A DNA stretch of 6,265 nt from Lachnospiraceae bacterium UBA4260 (GTDB lineage: Bacteria; Bacillota; Clostridia; Lachnospirales; Lachnospiraceae): positions 57,607 through 63,871 of the forward strand of contig DGWK01000009.1 of the NCBI GenBank assembly GCA_002395235.1, written 5' to 3'. Within the stretch, counting starts at the first letter, position 1, and every line of letters starts with the position of its first letter. Positions 1 through 5,090 of the stretch are shown here, one piece after another. The notes beneath the pieces are model-generated. The model was not told the DNA's origin. It did no database searches and saw only the letters and a list, made by a program, of their open reading frames with translations. Both the position numbers and the translations under genes were made by a program.

Positions 1-393
1 GACGCACTGGACGGCGCATGGACAAAGAATATCCCGAAATCAGACATGTACATAATCGTGATGGAAGGCGTTCTGGAGTATTTTTCCAAGGAACAGGTGA
101 AGACCTGCCTCAATATGCTCTGCGACTGCTTCCCTCACGGATACCTGCTCGCCGAGCAGCACTCCCCGTTCCTTGAAAAACACGGTTCGCACCATGACGC
201 AGTCAAGCACACCAATGCTTCCTTTGGCTGGGGAACAAAATCCGGAAAGGAATATCTGAGCCTTGAGCCGAGACTGAAGTATATATCCGAAAAGAGCTAC
301 AACGAAGAGATGAAGAAATATACGATCCGTGGAAAGCTCTTTGCGGTGATCGGCAAAAACATAAATAACCGGATGGCTGTATTCAGCTGGTGA
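1..393 (+). CDS. LCMT-family (COG3315-like) SAM-dependent O-methyltransferase, C-terminal part
   Basis: Open reading frame entering from the left edge with no start in the window; the visible 130 residues are the C-terminal half of a protein usually near 270 residues. Seen: 'DALDGAWTKNIP', then 'IIVMEGVLEYFSKEQVK', then 'FGWGTKSGKEY' and the end 'NNRMAVFSW'. The EGVLxYF segment after a D-x-x-x-x-W-x-x-x-IP stretch is the hallmark of the leucine carboxyl methyltransferase-like family (PF04072), where it follows the SAM-binding Rossmann core; that core (GxGxD motif) lies outside the window. Known members methylate carboxyl or hydroxyl groups; the substrate here is unknown. An ATG at 46 is internal to conserved sequence and is not the true start. 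The stop is 12 bases before the next start, so it belongs to the same operon as the genes that follow. Confidence 0.85.
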   Translation, partial: DALDGAWTKNIPKSDMYIIVMEGVLEYFSKEQVKTCLNMLCDCFPHGYLLAEQHSPFLEKHGSHHDAVKHTNASFGWGTKSGKEYLSLEPRLKYISEKSYNEEMKKYTIRGKLFAVIGKNINNRMAVFSW

Positions 394-405
394 TCGGAGG
401 ATACT

Positions 406-785
406 ATGTTCAAAAAAGGAACTTATCAGTTCAACAGGGAACCTAATTTTAATTTTCAGCTTAACCGTGTCGTTATGTGGGGAAATGGGGATCCGGAGGA
501 GATGCTTTCAGTTTCAGAAGGCATCACAGAGACCATATGATCATGCCTTCTCTTTTCTGTGAGGAATTTGACCTGCTTCCCAACGTGCGCTCGTTGGCTT
601 TACAGATCTATTCAAATATGGATGACGCCGGAAGTCACTGTAATATGGGTAATATGAAACTGGCGCTGGATACGATGATCCGATGGATGGATCAGATGGA
701 TGACAAGAATGGAACGGGCATAGCAGCAGGGAAGCCAGGAAAAAGAGAAAATCTGAACTTGGGAAACAAAGCGGGTGAGTATTAA
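406..785 (+). pseudogene. Alpha/beta hydrolase, internally deleted and frameshifted remnant
   Basis: A proper start (TCGGAGG, then ATG at 406) opens a 44-codon frame beginning 'MFKKGTYQFNREPNFNFQLN' that stops at 538-540. That opening is typical of clostridial alpha/beta hydrolases of about 390-400 residues. The C-terminal end of the same family continues in a different frame from about 525: 'RDHMIMPSLFCEEFDLLPNV' and then 'AGSHCNMGNMKLALDTMIRW', ending at 785. These match the region carrying the catalytic Asp (GAC at 531-533) and the catalytic His (CAC at 636-638). The roughly 300 residues between, including the GxSxG nucleophile elbow, are missing. It is therefore a deletion plus frame change rather than a single frameshift, and the product cannot be an active hydrolase. 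Family match is from memory of conserved patterns, not a search. Confidence 0.75.
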
Positions 786-813
786 GGCATTGCAGTAATA
801 AGGGAGGATCAGA

Positions 814-1356
814 ATGAAGCGGACAGTAGGGTTATCTCTTGGAATGAGTTTTATTATGCTGGCGCTGGTACTGATTGCACCTCATCTGGCATCGCCAAAG
901 CTGGTGTTGCGCTTCCTTCCAAAAGATGTCTACGAAGCCGGCAGGGATCATCCTGCGCCGTCTCTGCCGAAGCAGCTTTTGTGCCATCTGCTGCTGGCAA
1001 TGGCTGCAGTATATATGGTCTGGGCTTATAAGGATGTGGCAGGAGGCATTAAGAGAGAACGGCTTTCTTTTGGTGAGGCATATAAGCGTTTGCTGACCTT
1101 CCTGCTTGTGGAAAAGACGTTTGATATTGTCTGTCTGGATCAGATCCTGTGTATGAGCACAGACTATTTTCAGCGCTGCTATCCGGAAACGAAAGGATGC
1201 AGCGGATGGAGAAACCGGTCCTGGAATAATAAGAATCAGGAGGCGCGACTGGTGATGTACCCATTATTGTGTGCTGTTCAGGCATATATACTGACGAAGA
1301 ATAAGCAAGATAAGGATTATGAGAAAGAGGTGATTTATCATGGGCGCAGATTATAA
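814..1356 (+). CDS. Multi-pass membrane protein of unknown function
   Basis: 180 residues, started at ATG 814 behind a good site (AAGGGAGGATCAG). Hydrophobic segments at about residues 6-26, 54-72, 90-108 and 145-161 suggest three or four membrane helices. Between them are conserved-looking soluble motifs: 'SPKLVLRFLPKDVYEAGRDH' (27-46), 'FDIVCLDQ' (103-110) and 'YPETKGCSGWRNRSWNNKNQ' (123-142), which resemble a family of clostridial membrane proteins of about 180-200 residues that I know only as uncharacterised. The reading frame overlaps the next gene by 17 bases, and the ribosome binding site of that gene (GAAAGAGGTG) lies within this one, so translation is probably coupled. It sits between methyltransferase genes; a role in presenting or exporting a lipid-like substrate is possible but is only inference. 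No enzyme motif is visible. Confidence 0.75.
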   Translation: MKRTVGLSLGMSFIMLALVLIAPHLASPKLVLRFLPKDVYEAGRDHPAPSLPKQLLCHLLLAMAAVYMVWAYKDVAGGIKRERLSFGEAYKRLLTFLLVEKTFDIVCLDQILCMSTDYFQRCYPETKGCSGWRNRSWNNKNQEARLVMYPLLCAVQAYILTKNKQDKDYEKEVIYHGRRL

Positions 1357-2125
1357 AAATTGGATGCCGAAAGGAATGGTGGCTTCTTTGACAGGAGGTG
1401 CTGTCGGATCATGGATCACGGCACTGGGGGTACATATTTTGATGCCTGAAGGAACTGTGAAACATGTGATGACAGGAGTGTCCACAGCTGCCGGAGTCCT
1501 TTTTTCAGGGGTGTCTGTCTGGTCTTATCTGATGTATCGTGCATTTGATTATAACGGGAAAAGACAGATGTCCAGGCAGATTATCTCCGGTATCGCCGAC
1601 TATGTAGATTTGCCTGAAGAAGGAAGCTGCCTGGATGTAGGCTGCGGCAGCGGAGCGCTGGCTATTGCAATCGCAAAAAGAAATCCCAGGGCGCACGTGA
1701 CAGGTATAGATCGCTGGGGCAAGGAATATGCATCTTTTAATAAGGAGCTCTGCGAAGGCAATGCCTGGGCAGAGGGCGTATCGAATGTCCGTTTCCTGCA
1801 GGGAGATGCCACGCATCTGGATTTCCCCGATGAAACATTTGATGCCGTGGCCAGTAATTATGTGTATCATAATATCCCTTCAAAGGACAGGCAGGCGATC
1901 CTGTTGGAGACGCTGCGGACCTTGAAAAAGGGCGGAACATTTGCGATCCACGACATTTTCTCTGCCGGGAAATACGGAGATATGCACGCTTTCGTGAAGA
2001 AACTGGAGAAAATGGGATACGAGAAGGTAGACCTGATCGATACAACCAATGGGAAATGGATCCGTAAGAGTGAAGCCGGATGGATGGGACTTTCAGGTTC
2101 CGCCTTGCTGACGGGGAGAAAATGA
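1340..2125 (+). CDS. Membrane-anchored class I SAM-dependent methyltransferase
   Basis: 261 residues. The N-terminal 70 residues contain two hydrophobic stretches (about 14-36 and 44-66), predicting a hairpin anchor or two membrane helices. The rest is a class I methyltransferase Rossmann domain: motif I 'CLDVGCGSGALAIAIA' (97-112), acidic residue after beta-2 in 'VTGIDRWG' (D124, expected to bind the ribose hydroxyls of SAM), 'FLQGDATHLDFPDETFDAV' (152-170; D156 near the adenine), and 'LKKGGTFAIHDIF' (195-207, motif after beta-5). All expected cofactor residues are present, so it should be active. The start at 1340 has a well-placed site inside the upstream gene; starting later would cut the hydrophobic part. 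Family resemblance is to the Methyltransf_11/25/31 type. The membrane anchor suggests a hydrophobic substrate, which is inference; the actual substrate cannot be read from sequence. Confidence 0.88.
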   Translation: MGADYKNWMPKGMVASLTGGAVGSWITALGVHILMPEGTVKHVMTGVSTAAGVLFSGVSVWSYLMYRAFDYNGKRQMSRQIISGIADYVDLPEEGSCLDVGCGSGALAIAIAKRNPRAHVTGIDRWGKEYASFNKELCEGNAWAEGVSNVRFLQGDATHLDFPDETFDAVASNYVYHNIPSKDRQAILLETLRTLKKGGTFAIHDIFSAGKYGDMHAFVKKLEKMGYEKVDLIDTTNGKWIRKSEAGWMGLSGSALLTGRK

Positions 2126-2223
2126 TGAGCACAGCATTGCTTTTGGGTCTGATCTGGTCCGGACTATGGATGGCATATTTATATGTGATCATGAAATGCT
2201 TCCCCTTGATTCATAGGAGGTAA
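2122..2223 (+). CDS. Small single-pass membrane protein ORF (33 codons)
   Basis: ATG at 2122 overlaps the stop of the methyltransferase gene (ATGA); a second ATG at 2125 is 6 bases after GGGGAG (2113-2118), so either could be used. The product starts 'MMSTALLLGLIWSG' and ends 'CFPLIHRR': about 20 hydrophobic residues rich in Leu, Trp, Tyr and Met, then a basic tail, fitting one membrane helix with the C-terminus inside. The last two sense codons (AGG AGG) are themselves the ribosome binding site of the next gene, followed at once by TAA. It may be a genuine microprotein, or the stump of a longer membrane protein; the 'KCFPLIHRR' end recalls the 'RFLPKDVYEA' stretch of the upstream membrane protein. 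Tight packing supports translation, but function is unknown. Confidence 0.45.
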   Translation: MMSTALLLGLIWSGLWMAYLYVIMKCFPLIHRR

Positions 2224-2228
2224 ATGAG

Positions 2229-2852
2229 ATGGGACTGTTTAAGGATTATGTAAGTCAGACACGGAAGCCGGAGGGGTTTCTCGGGAAAATGATGCTGAGA
2301 GGGATGAACTCCGGGCATGCCAAGATGGCCGACTGGGGACTTGGTCATCTGCGGAATATAGATCCGGACTGCATTGTCGATCTTGGCTGCGGCGGTGGCC
2401 GAAACGCTGGGGAACTTTTAAAGAGATATCCGGAGGCACACGTCACAGCAGTCGACTATTCCGAACTCTCAGTGGAGAAGGCAAAGGAATACAATCGGGA
2501 AATGATTGCGGCCGGAAGATGTACGGTGCAGCAGGGAAATGTCTCTTCTCTGGAACTGCCAGAGGAAAGCTATGATCTGGCAACGGCTTTTGAGACGATC
2601 TATTTCTGGCCGGGCCTTACGCAGTGTTTTTCGCAGGTGGCGAAGGTGCTGAAGCCGGGCGGATATTTCATGGTCTGCAATGAATCGGACGGGACAGATG
2701 CAGCCAGTCTGAAGTTCGAGAAGATCATAGACGGAATGAAGAATTATACTGCGGAAGATATTACAGCAGCATTAAAAGAGGCCGGCTTTTCAAAGGTAAA
2801 GGTCGACCATCATAAGAATAAACCGTGGATCACAGTGCTTGCGAGGAAATGA
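2229..2852 (+). CDS. Class I SAM-dependent methyltransferase (soluble)
   Basis: 207 residues. ATG 2229 is 8 bases after a perfect AGGAGG (2215-2220); the nearer ATG at 2224 is out of frame and stops quickly. Motif I is 'IVDLGCGGGRNAGELL' (49-64), with the acidic SAM-ribose ligand in 'VTAVDYSELSVEKAKEYN' (D76), 'VQQGNVSSLELPEESYDLA' (100-118) and 'VLKPGGYFMVCNESDG' (140-155), followed by a helical 'AALKEAGFSKVKV' segment (180-192) and a final strand. This is the Methyltransf_11/25 layout at full length, without membrane segments. It is distinct from the membrane-anchored enzyme just upstream, sharing only the core motifs, so the two are not a recent duplication. It is the last clear gene of the operon. 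An N-terminal 'RKPEGFLGKMMLRGMNSGHA' (12-31) is typical of clostridial small-molecule methyltransferases of unknown substrate. Confidence 0.9.
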   Translation: MGLFKDYVSQTRKPEGFLGKMMLRGMNSGHAKMADWGLGHLRNIDPDCIVDLGCGGGRNAGELLKRYPEAHVTAVDYSELSVEKAKEYNREMIAAGRCTVQQGNVSSLELPEESYDLATAFETIYFWPGLTQCFSQVAKVLKPGGYFMVCNESDGTDAASLKFEKIIDGMKNYTAEDITAALKEAGFSKVKVDHHKNKPWITVLARK

Positions 2853-3004
2853 GGCGAGATTTGCCAGATGCTGAAGGAAAGTTCGGGGAGAAGAATCCGG
2901 ATGTAAAGGTATAAGCACAGACACAGAAAAAGGATCTGCACCCGGTTCCAAATGCAAAAGGAACCCTCAATAAATATCTTCTTCTGGCTGTTGTACTAAG
3001 AACG
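2853..3004 (+). other. Operon tail with a 21-codon ORF and no clear gene
   Basis: An ATGA overlap at 2849-2852 opens a 21-codon frame ending with TAA at 2912-2914, whose product ends 'KFGEKNPDVKV'. The wording looks like the tail of a real protein, but there is no ribosome binding site beyond AGGAA and nothing to identify it. Further right, GGTTCC (2944-2949) and GGAACC (2960-2965) form a weak 6-bp hairpin without a T run. Another frame gives 'KKDLHPVPNAKGTLNKYLLL' across 2925-2985, which is protein-like but has no start. I read this stretch as decayed coding sequence or a 3' leader-out region. Confidence 0.25.
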
Positions 3005-3057
3005 TATGGGAACGTGAAAGCCCCCGGCTCTTATGTGGCCAGGGGCTGTTTCCCGTA
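3005..3057. terminator. Probable bidirectional terminator between convergent operons
   Basis: The core hairpin pairs AGCCCC (3019-3024) with GGGGCT (3042-3047), continues past one C/A mismatch with GGC/GCC, and has a small loop around 3030-3036. Outer arms TATGGGAA (3005-3012) and TTCCCGTA (3050-3057) can pair too, with one G-T. A short T run follows on both sides (GTTTCCC on the + strand, TTTCACG on the - strand). It lies between the ends of the methyltransferase operon and the toxin gene, the expected place for a shared terminator. The T runs are weak, so efficiency is uncertain. Confidence 0.6.
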
Positions 3058-3387
3058 TCAGATAGTTTTCAAAATCTTATCTTGATTGCGACGGTTATAG
3101 ACAACGCGAAGAACAACGATATTTTCTTCTTCCTCATCAACCAGGTAATAGGCAATATAATTCTTCACCAGAACACGCCGCACGTCATCTCTTTTCAGAT
3201 AAGGGTTATGGAGCAGACGGCCTGCTTTTGGTGTCTTACAGATTTCTTCCAGTTTTTCTTCCAGTTCATCCGCAAGAGCGGAGGCGGCGTCGGGATTTAC
3301 CAGCTCATTGGCAATATAGTCAAAGGCCTCATCGATATCTGCTTCTGCGCTCTCCGTCAGAACGTAATTGTATCGATCAGATGCCAT
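3058..3387 (-). CDS. RelE/ParE-family toxin of a type II toxin-antitoxin system
   Basis: 109 residues, a normal size for the family (PF05016). Seen: 'YNYVLTESAEADIDEAFDYI' (6-25), the N-terminal strand plus helix typical of ParE/RelE, then 'ELEEKLEEICKTPKAGRLL' (41-59), 'VRRVLVKNYIAYYLVDEEE' (69-87) and 'VVLRVVYNRRNQDKIL' (91-106), the central beta sheet and the C-terminal 'RV-Y-RR' strand. RelE members cut mRNA on the ribosome and ParE members poison gyrase; the overall pattern (AEADIDE, VLYxRR-like end) is closer to ParE-like proteins, but I cannot choose between activities. ATG 3387 is preceded by GAGGGAG and overlaps the antitoxin gene by 11 bases, the common order and coupling for such pairs. 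Nothing suggests it is broken. Confidence 0.88.
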   Translation of the reverse strand: MASDRYNYVLTESAEADIDEAFDYIANELVNPDAASALADELEEKLEEICKTPKAGRLLHNPYLKRDDVRRVLVKNYIAYYLVDEEEENIVVLRVVYNRRNQDKILKTI

Positions 3388-3634
3388 GTTTCTCCCTCAG
3401 CTTTTTCAGTGAAGACTTTCCGTCTGTGACATTTCCCTTTTCATAATCATCAATTCCACGGTTAACCATTCTGGCTTCCTCCATGGACTGCATGGTTCTT
3501 TCGTAGTATTCAATATCCATCACAACAAGGCGGCCATAGCCGTTCTTTGTCACAAAGACGGGGCCGTTCTCTTCTGCGCATTTCCGCTCGATTTCCACTG
3601 TGTTTTTCAAATCTCTCATCGGAACAATCTGCAT
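3377..3634 (-). CDS. Phd/YefM-family antitoxin
   Basis: 85 residues. The N-terminal part 'MQIVPMRDLKNTVEIERKCA' followed by 'NGPVFVTKNGYGRLVVMDIE' (23-42) and 'YYER' is the standard Phd/YefM DNA-binding fold (PF02604), where the TKNG...LVVM segment is the signature. The C-terminal half (about 50-85; charged, helical, 'DDYEKGNVTDGKSSLKKLRE') is the part that in this family wraps around the toxin. The start at 3634 has an almost ideal ribosome binding site, AAGGAGGTGAT. The antitoxin is expected to bind toxin, and the pair to repress its own promoter at the inverted repeat just upstream. The strong initiation signal fits the need for antitoxin excess over toxin. Confidence 0.9.
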   Translation of the reverse strand: MQIVPMRDLKNTVEIERKCAEENGPVFVTKNGYGRLVVMDIEYYERTMQSMEEARMVNRGIDDYEKGNVTDGKSSLKKLREKHGI

Positions 3635-3649
3635 GATATCACCTCCTTG

Positions 3650-3685
3650 TGGCTAAATCATATATTATATTTAGCCATTTTTCAA
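3650..3685 (-). promoter_or_regulatory. Toxin-antitoxin promoter with overlapping inverted-repeat operator
   Basis: On the - strand TTGAAA (3685-3680) and TATGAT (3662-3657) are separated by 17 bases, a good sigma-70-type promoter; a TATAAT at 3669-3664 is an alternative -10 without a well-spaced -35. A perfect inverted repeat, TGGCTAAAT (3650-3658) and ATTTAGCCA (3669-3677), spans the -10 and spacer. This is where Phd/YefM antitoxins bind to repress their own operons. The leader before the antitoxin start would be only about 16 bases, just enough for the ribosome binding site at 3638-3648. Confidence 0.7.
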
Positions 3686-3750
3686 GACGCCTTATGAATT
3701 TCCCCTTCATTACGGGCAGGTAGCGATGTCCTTATCATACAAAGAATTAG

Positions 3751-3798
3751 TGAACTACCCACCGCCTCTTAGCGTATGCGTAGGCGGTGGGTAGTTCA
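3751..3798. repeat. Perfect 17-bp inverted repeat (long hairpin), possible IS200/IS605-type end
   Basis: TGAACTACCCACCGCCT (3751-3767) is matched exactly by its reverse complement at 3782-3798, leaving a 14-base loop (3768-3781) in which CG-TATG-CG can pair further. There is no T run on either strand, so it is not an ordinary terminator. The right arm runs into a second palindrome, GTTCATGAAC (3794-3803). Subterminal hairpins of this size, with an 'ACTACCCACC'-type arm, are what I associate with ends of IS200/IS605 (TnpA/TnpB) elements and their non-autonomous derivatives. No transposase is present in the window and no second copy of the arm, so it would be a solo end or a relic. The hairpin itself is certain; the origin is inference. 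Confidence 0.8.
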
Positions 3799-3811
3799 TG
3801 AACACATAAGC

Positions 3812-3964
3812 CACGCTGCAATAACGAGGCTGCCATTGATTTACAAAATGGCGTTTAAATCGGAACGGCAGCACCCGAAGGATTGTGCTAAGGATCGGGA
3901 GGCATTGAAGAAAGAACTGCTGGATTGGGTAAACAGCGACTGGCAGCAGGAACAGGAACGTTGA
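3812..3964 (+). pseudogene. Orphan C-terminal fragment of a lost protein-coding gene
   Basis: An open frame reads 'HAAITRLPLIYKMAFKSERQ' and then 'HPKDCAKDREALKKELLDWV', ending at 3964. It looks like a real protein tail (no odd codons, balanced composition, amphipathic helix), and the 'HPKD..KD..AL' wording recalls the C-terminal helix of some small nucleotidyltransferase-like proteins, but I cannot identify the family. The only ATG in frame (3776) lies in the hairpin loop and has no ribosome binding site, and the residues encoded across the hairpin arm do not look native. I therefore read it as a stump left beside the inverted repeat after the 5' part was lost. A functional 62-residue protein is possible but unlikely. 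Confidence 0.4.
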
Positions 3965-3978
3965 GAACACCGCCCCAA

Positions 3979-4007
3979 TTGATATTGTCCGCGTTTTCGA
4001 GTATGTT
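3979..4007 (+). promoter_or_regulatory. Candidate promoter for the nucleotidyltransferase pair
   Basis: TTGATA (3979-3984), 17 bases, TATGTT (4002-4007) is a fair sigma-70-type match. An overlapping alternative is TTGTCC (3985-3990), 16 bases, TATATT (4007-4012). Downstream, AATGA-ATAA-TCATT (4034-4047) is a short inverted repeat in the untranslated leader that could be an operator, though chance is a real possibility at this length. Confidence 0.4.
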
Positions 4008-4067
4008 ATATTAAGTATTCTTGTATTACGTCGAATGAATAATCATTAAAAGTAAGGTGGTGGTAAT

Positions 4068-5090
4068 GTGGATTTTAAAGCACTGCTGAACACATCGGAA
4101 TACGAATTTCTTCAGACCAATCCCCGTCTGGGCTCCCGTATCATGCTGCTTGGTGTGAGCGGGAGTCATGGTTATGGCACCAACCGGGAAGGCAGCGATA
4201 TCGACTTCCGGGGAGTCACTTTAAATCTCCCATCGGATCTGATCGGTCTGACCTCGTTCGACCAGTATGAGGACCCGAATACAGATACGGTCATTTTTTC
4301 TTTTAACAAACTTATTAATTTGCTTCTGAACTGCAATCCCAACACGATCGAGATCCTGGGATTGGATGAGGATCAGTATGTGATTAAGACGGCCGTCGGA
4401 CAGGAACTTCTGGATCACAGTCAACTGTTCTTATCTAAACGGGCAGCGGCTTCATTCGGGCATTACGCGGATGCCCAGCTTCGGAGACTTCAGAACGCGA
4501 TCGCAAGAGATACTCTCCCGCAGCCGTCCCGTGAAGAACACATTTTGAAGTCTGTGAACCATGCGCTGGATGATTTCAACCGCAGACAGCAGGAGGAATA
4601 TAAGACCGGCGCGAAGCTGTATATCGATACGGCCGAGACAGAAGGCCTTGAGACAGAGATCTTTCTCGATGCGGATTTCCGCCATTATCCGCTCCGTCGT
4701 TATAATGACATGATGAACACGCTTCACACAGTGGTCCGGGACTATGACAAGATCGGGAAGCGGAATCATAAGAAGGATGATAATCATTTGAACAAACACG
4801 CCATGCATCTGGTACGGCTGTTCATGATGGGAATCGACATTCTGGAGAAGGGCGAGATCCGCACGCACAGGCCGGAATCCGACCTGGAGCTGCTTCGGAG
4901 TATCCGGAACGGCGATTATATGCGGGAAAATGTTCTGATATCGACATTTTATGAGATTGTGACAGACTATGAACAGCGTTTTCATGAGGCGGAGGCCCGC
5001 AGCATTCTTCCCGATAATCCGGATATGAAGGCTGTTGGAGCATTTGTCGAAAATGTCAACCGCCGTGTAGTGACTGGAGAAATCGGATGA
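4068..5090 (+). CDS. RlaP/YcgL-like Pol-beta-fold nucleotidyltransferase, large form
   Basis: 340 residues. The start is GTG 4068, 7 bases after AAGGTGG (4054-4060); the overlapping ATG at 4066 is in another frame and dies after a few codons. The N-terminal domain has the Pol-beta signature 'SGSHGYGTNREGSDIDFRGV' (31-50): GS, then the two metal-binding Asp residues D44 and D46. The next segment 'DTVIFSFNKLINLLLNCNPN' (73-92), with 'TIEILGL' after it, is the helix and NPN-x-x-E motif typical of the COG3541/PF10127 group (RlaP, RNA-ligase-associated polymerase). The C-terminal two thirds is helical, with 'HLNKHAMHLVRLFMMGIDIL' (240-259) as another conserved-looking stretch. Family members are predicted to add nucleotides to, or otherwise act on, RNA ends or other targets; the substrate here is not known. 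Active-site residues are intact. It is the first gene of a two-gene operon with a second, shorter member of the same group. Confidence 0.85.
   Translation: MDFKALLNTSEYEFLQTNPRLGSRIMLLGVSGSHGYGTNREGSDIDFRGVTLNLPSDLIGLTSFDQYEDPNTDTVIFSFNKLINLLLNCNPNTIEILGLDEDQYVIKTAVGQELLDHSQLFLSKRAAASFGHYADAQLRRLQNAIARDTLPQPSREEHILKSVNHALDDFNRRQQEEYKTGAKLYIDTAETEGLETEIFLDADFRHYPLRRYNDMMNTLHTVVRDYDKIGKRNHKKDDNHLNKHAMHLVRLFMMGIDILEKGEIRTHRPESDLELLRSIRNGDYMRENVLISTFYEIVTDYEQRFHEAEARSILPDNPDMKAVGAFVENVNRRVVTGEIG

Noticed and set aside
1737..2192. 151-codon - strand frame opposite the membrane-anchored methyltransferase
   Set aside because: Rich in Ser, Arg and Pro, overlaps a gene with complete SAM motifs, and has no initiation signal.
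2944..2965. GGTTCC/GGAACC hairpin as the operon terminator
   Set aside because: The stem is only 6 bp with a 10-base loop and no T run; the stronger hairpin at 3019-3047 is the better candidate.
3082..3446. Two + strand frames (115 and 72 codons) across the toxin gene
   Set aside because: They are antisense shadows of the well-supported toxin and antitoxin genes, with no ribosome binding site and no family resemblance.
3751..3798. The 17-bp inverted repeat as a transcription terminator or CRISPR unit
   Set aside because: No T run follows on either strand, neither neighbouring gene ends there, and there is only one copy with no regularly spaced repeats.
3776..3964. Treating the whole 62-codon frame as an intact small gene
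   Set aside because: The start lies within the loop of the perfect hairpin, has no ribosome binding site, and the first residues are encoded by the repeat arm; a gene remnant is more likely.
4452..4985. 177-codon - strand frame inside the large nucleotidyltransferase gene
   Set aside because: Antisense to a gene with intact active-site motifs; the composition (rich in Ile, His, Arg, Val) is that of a reverse-complement shadow.
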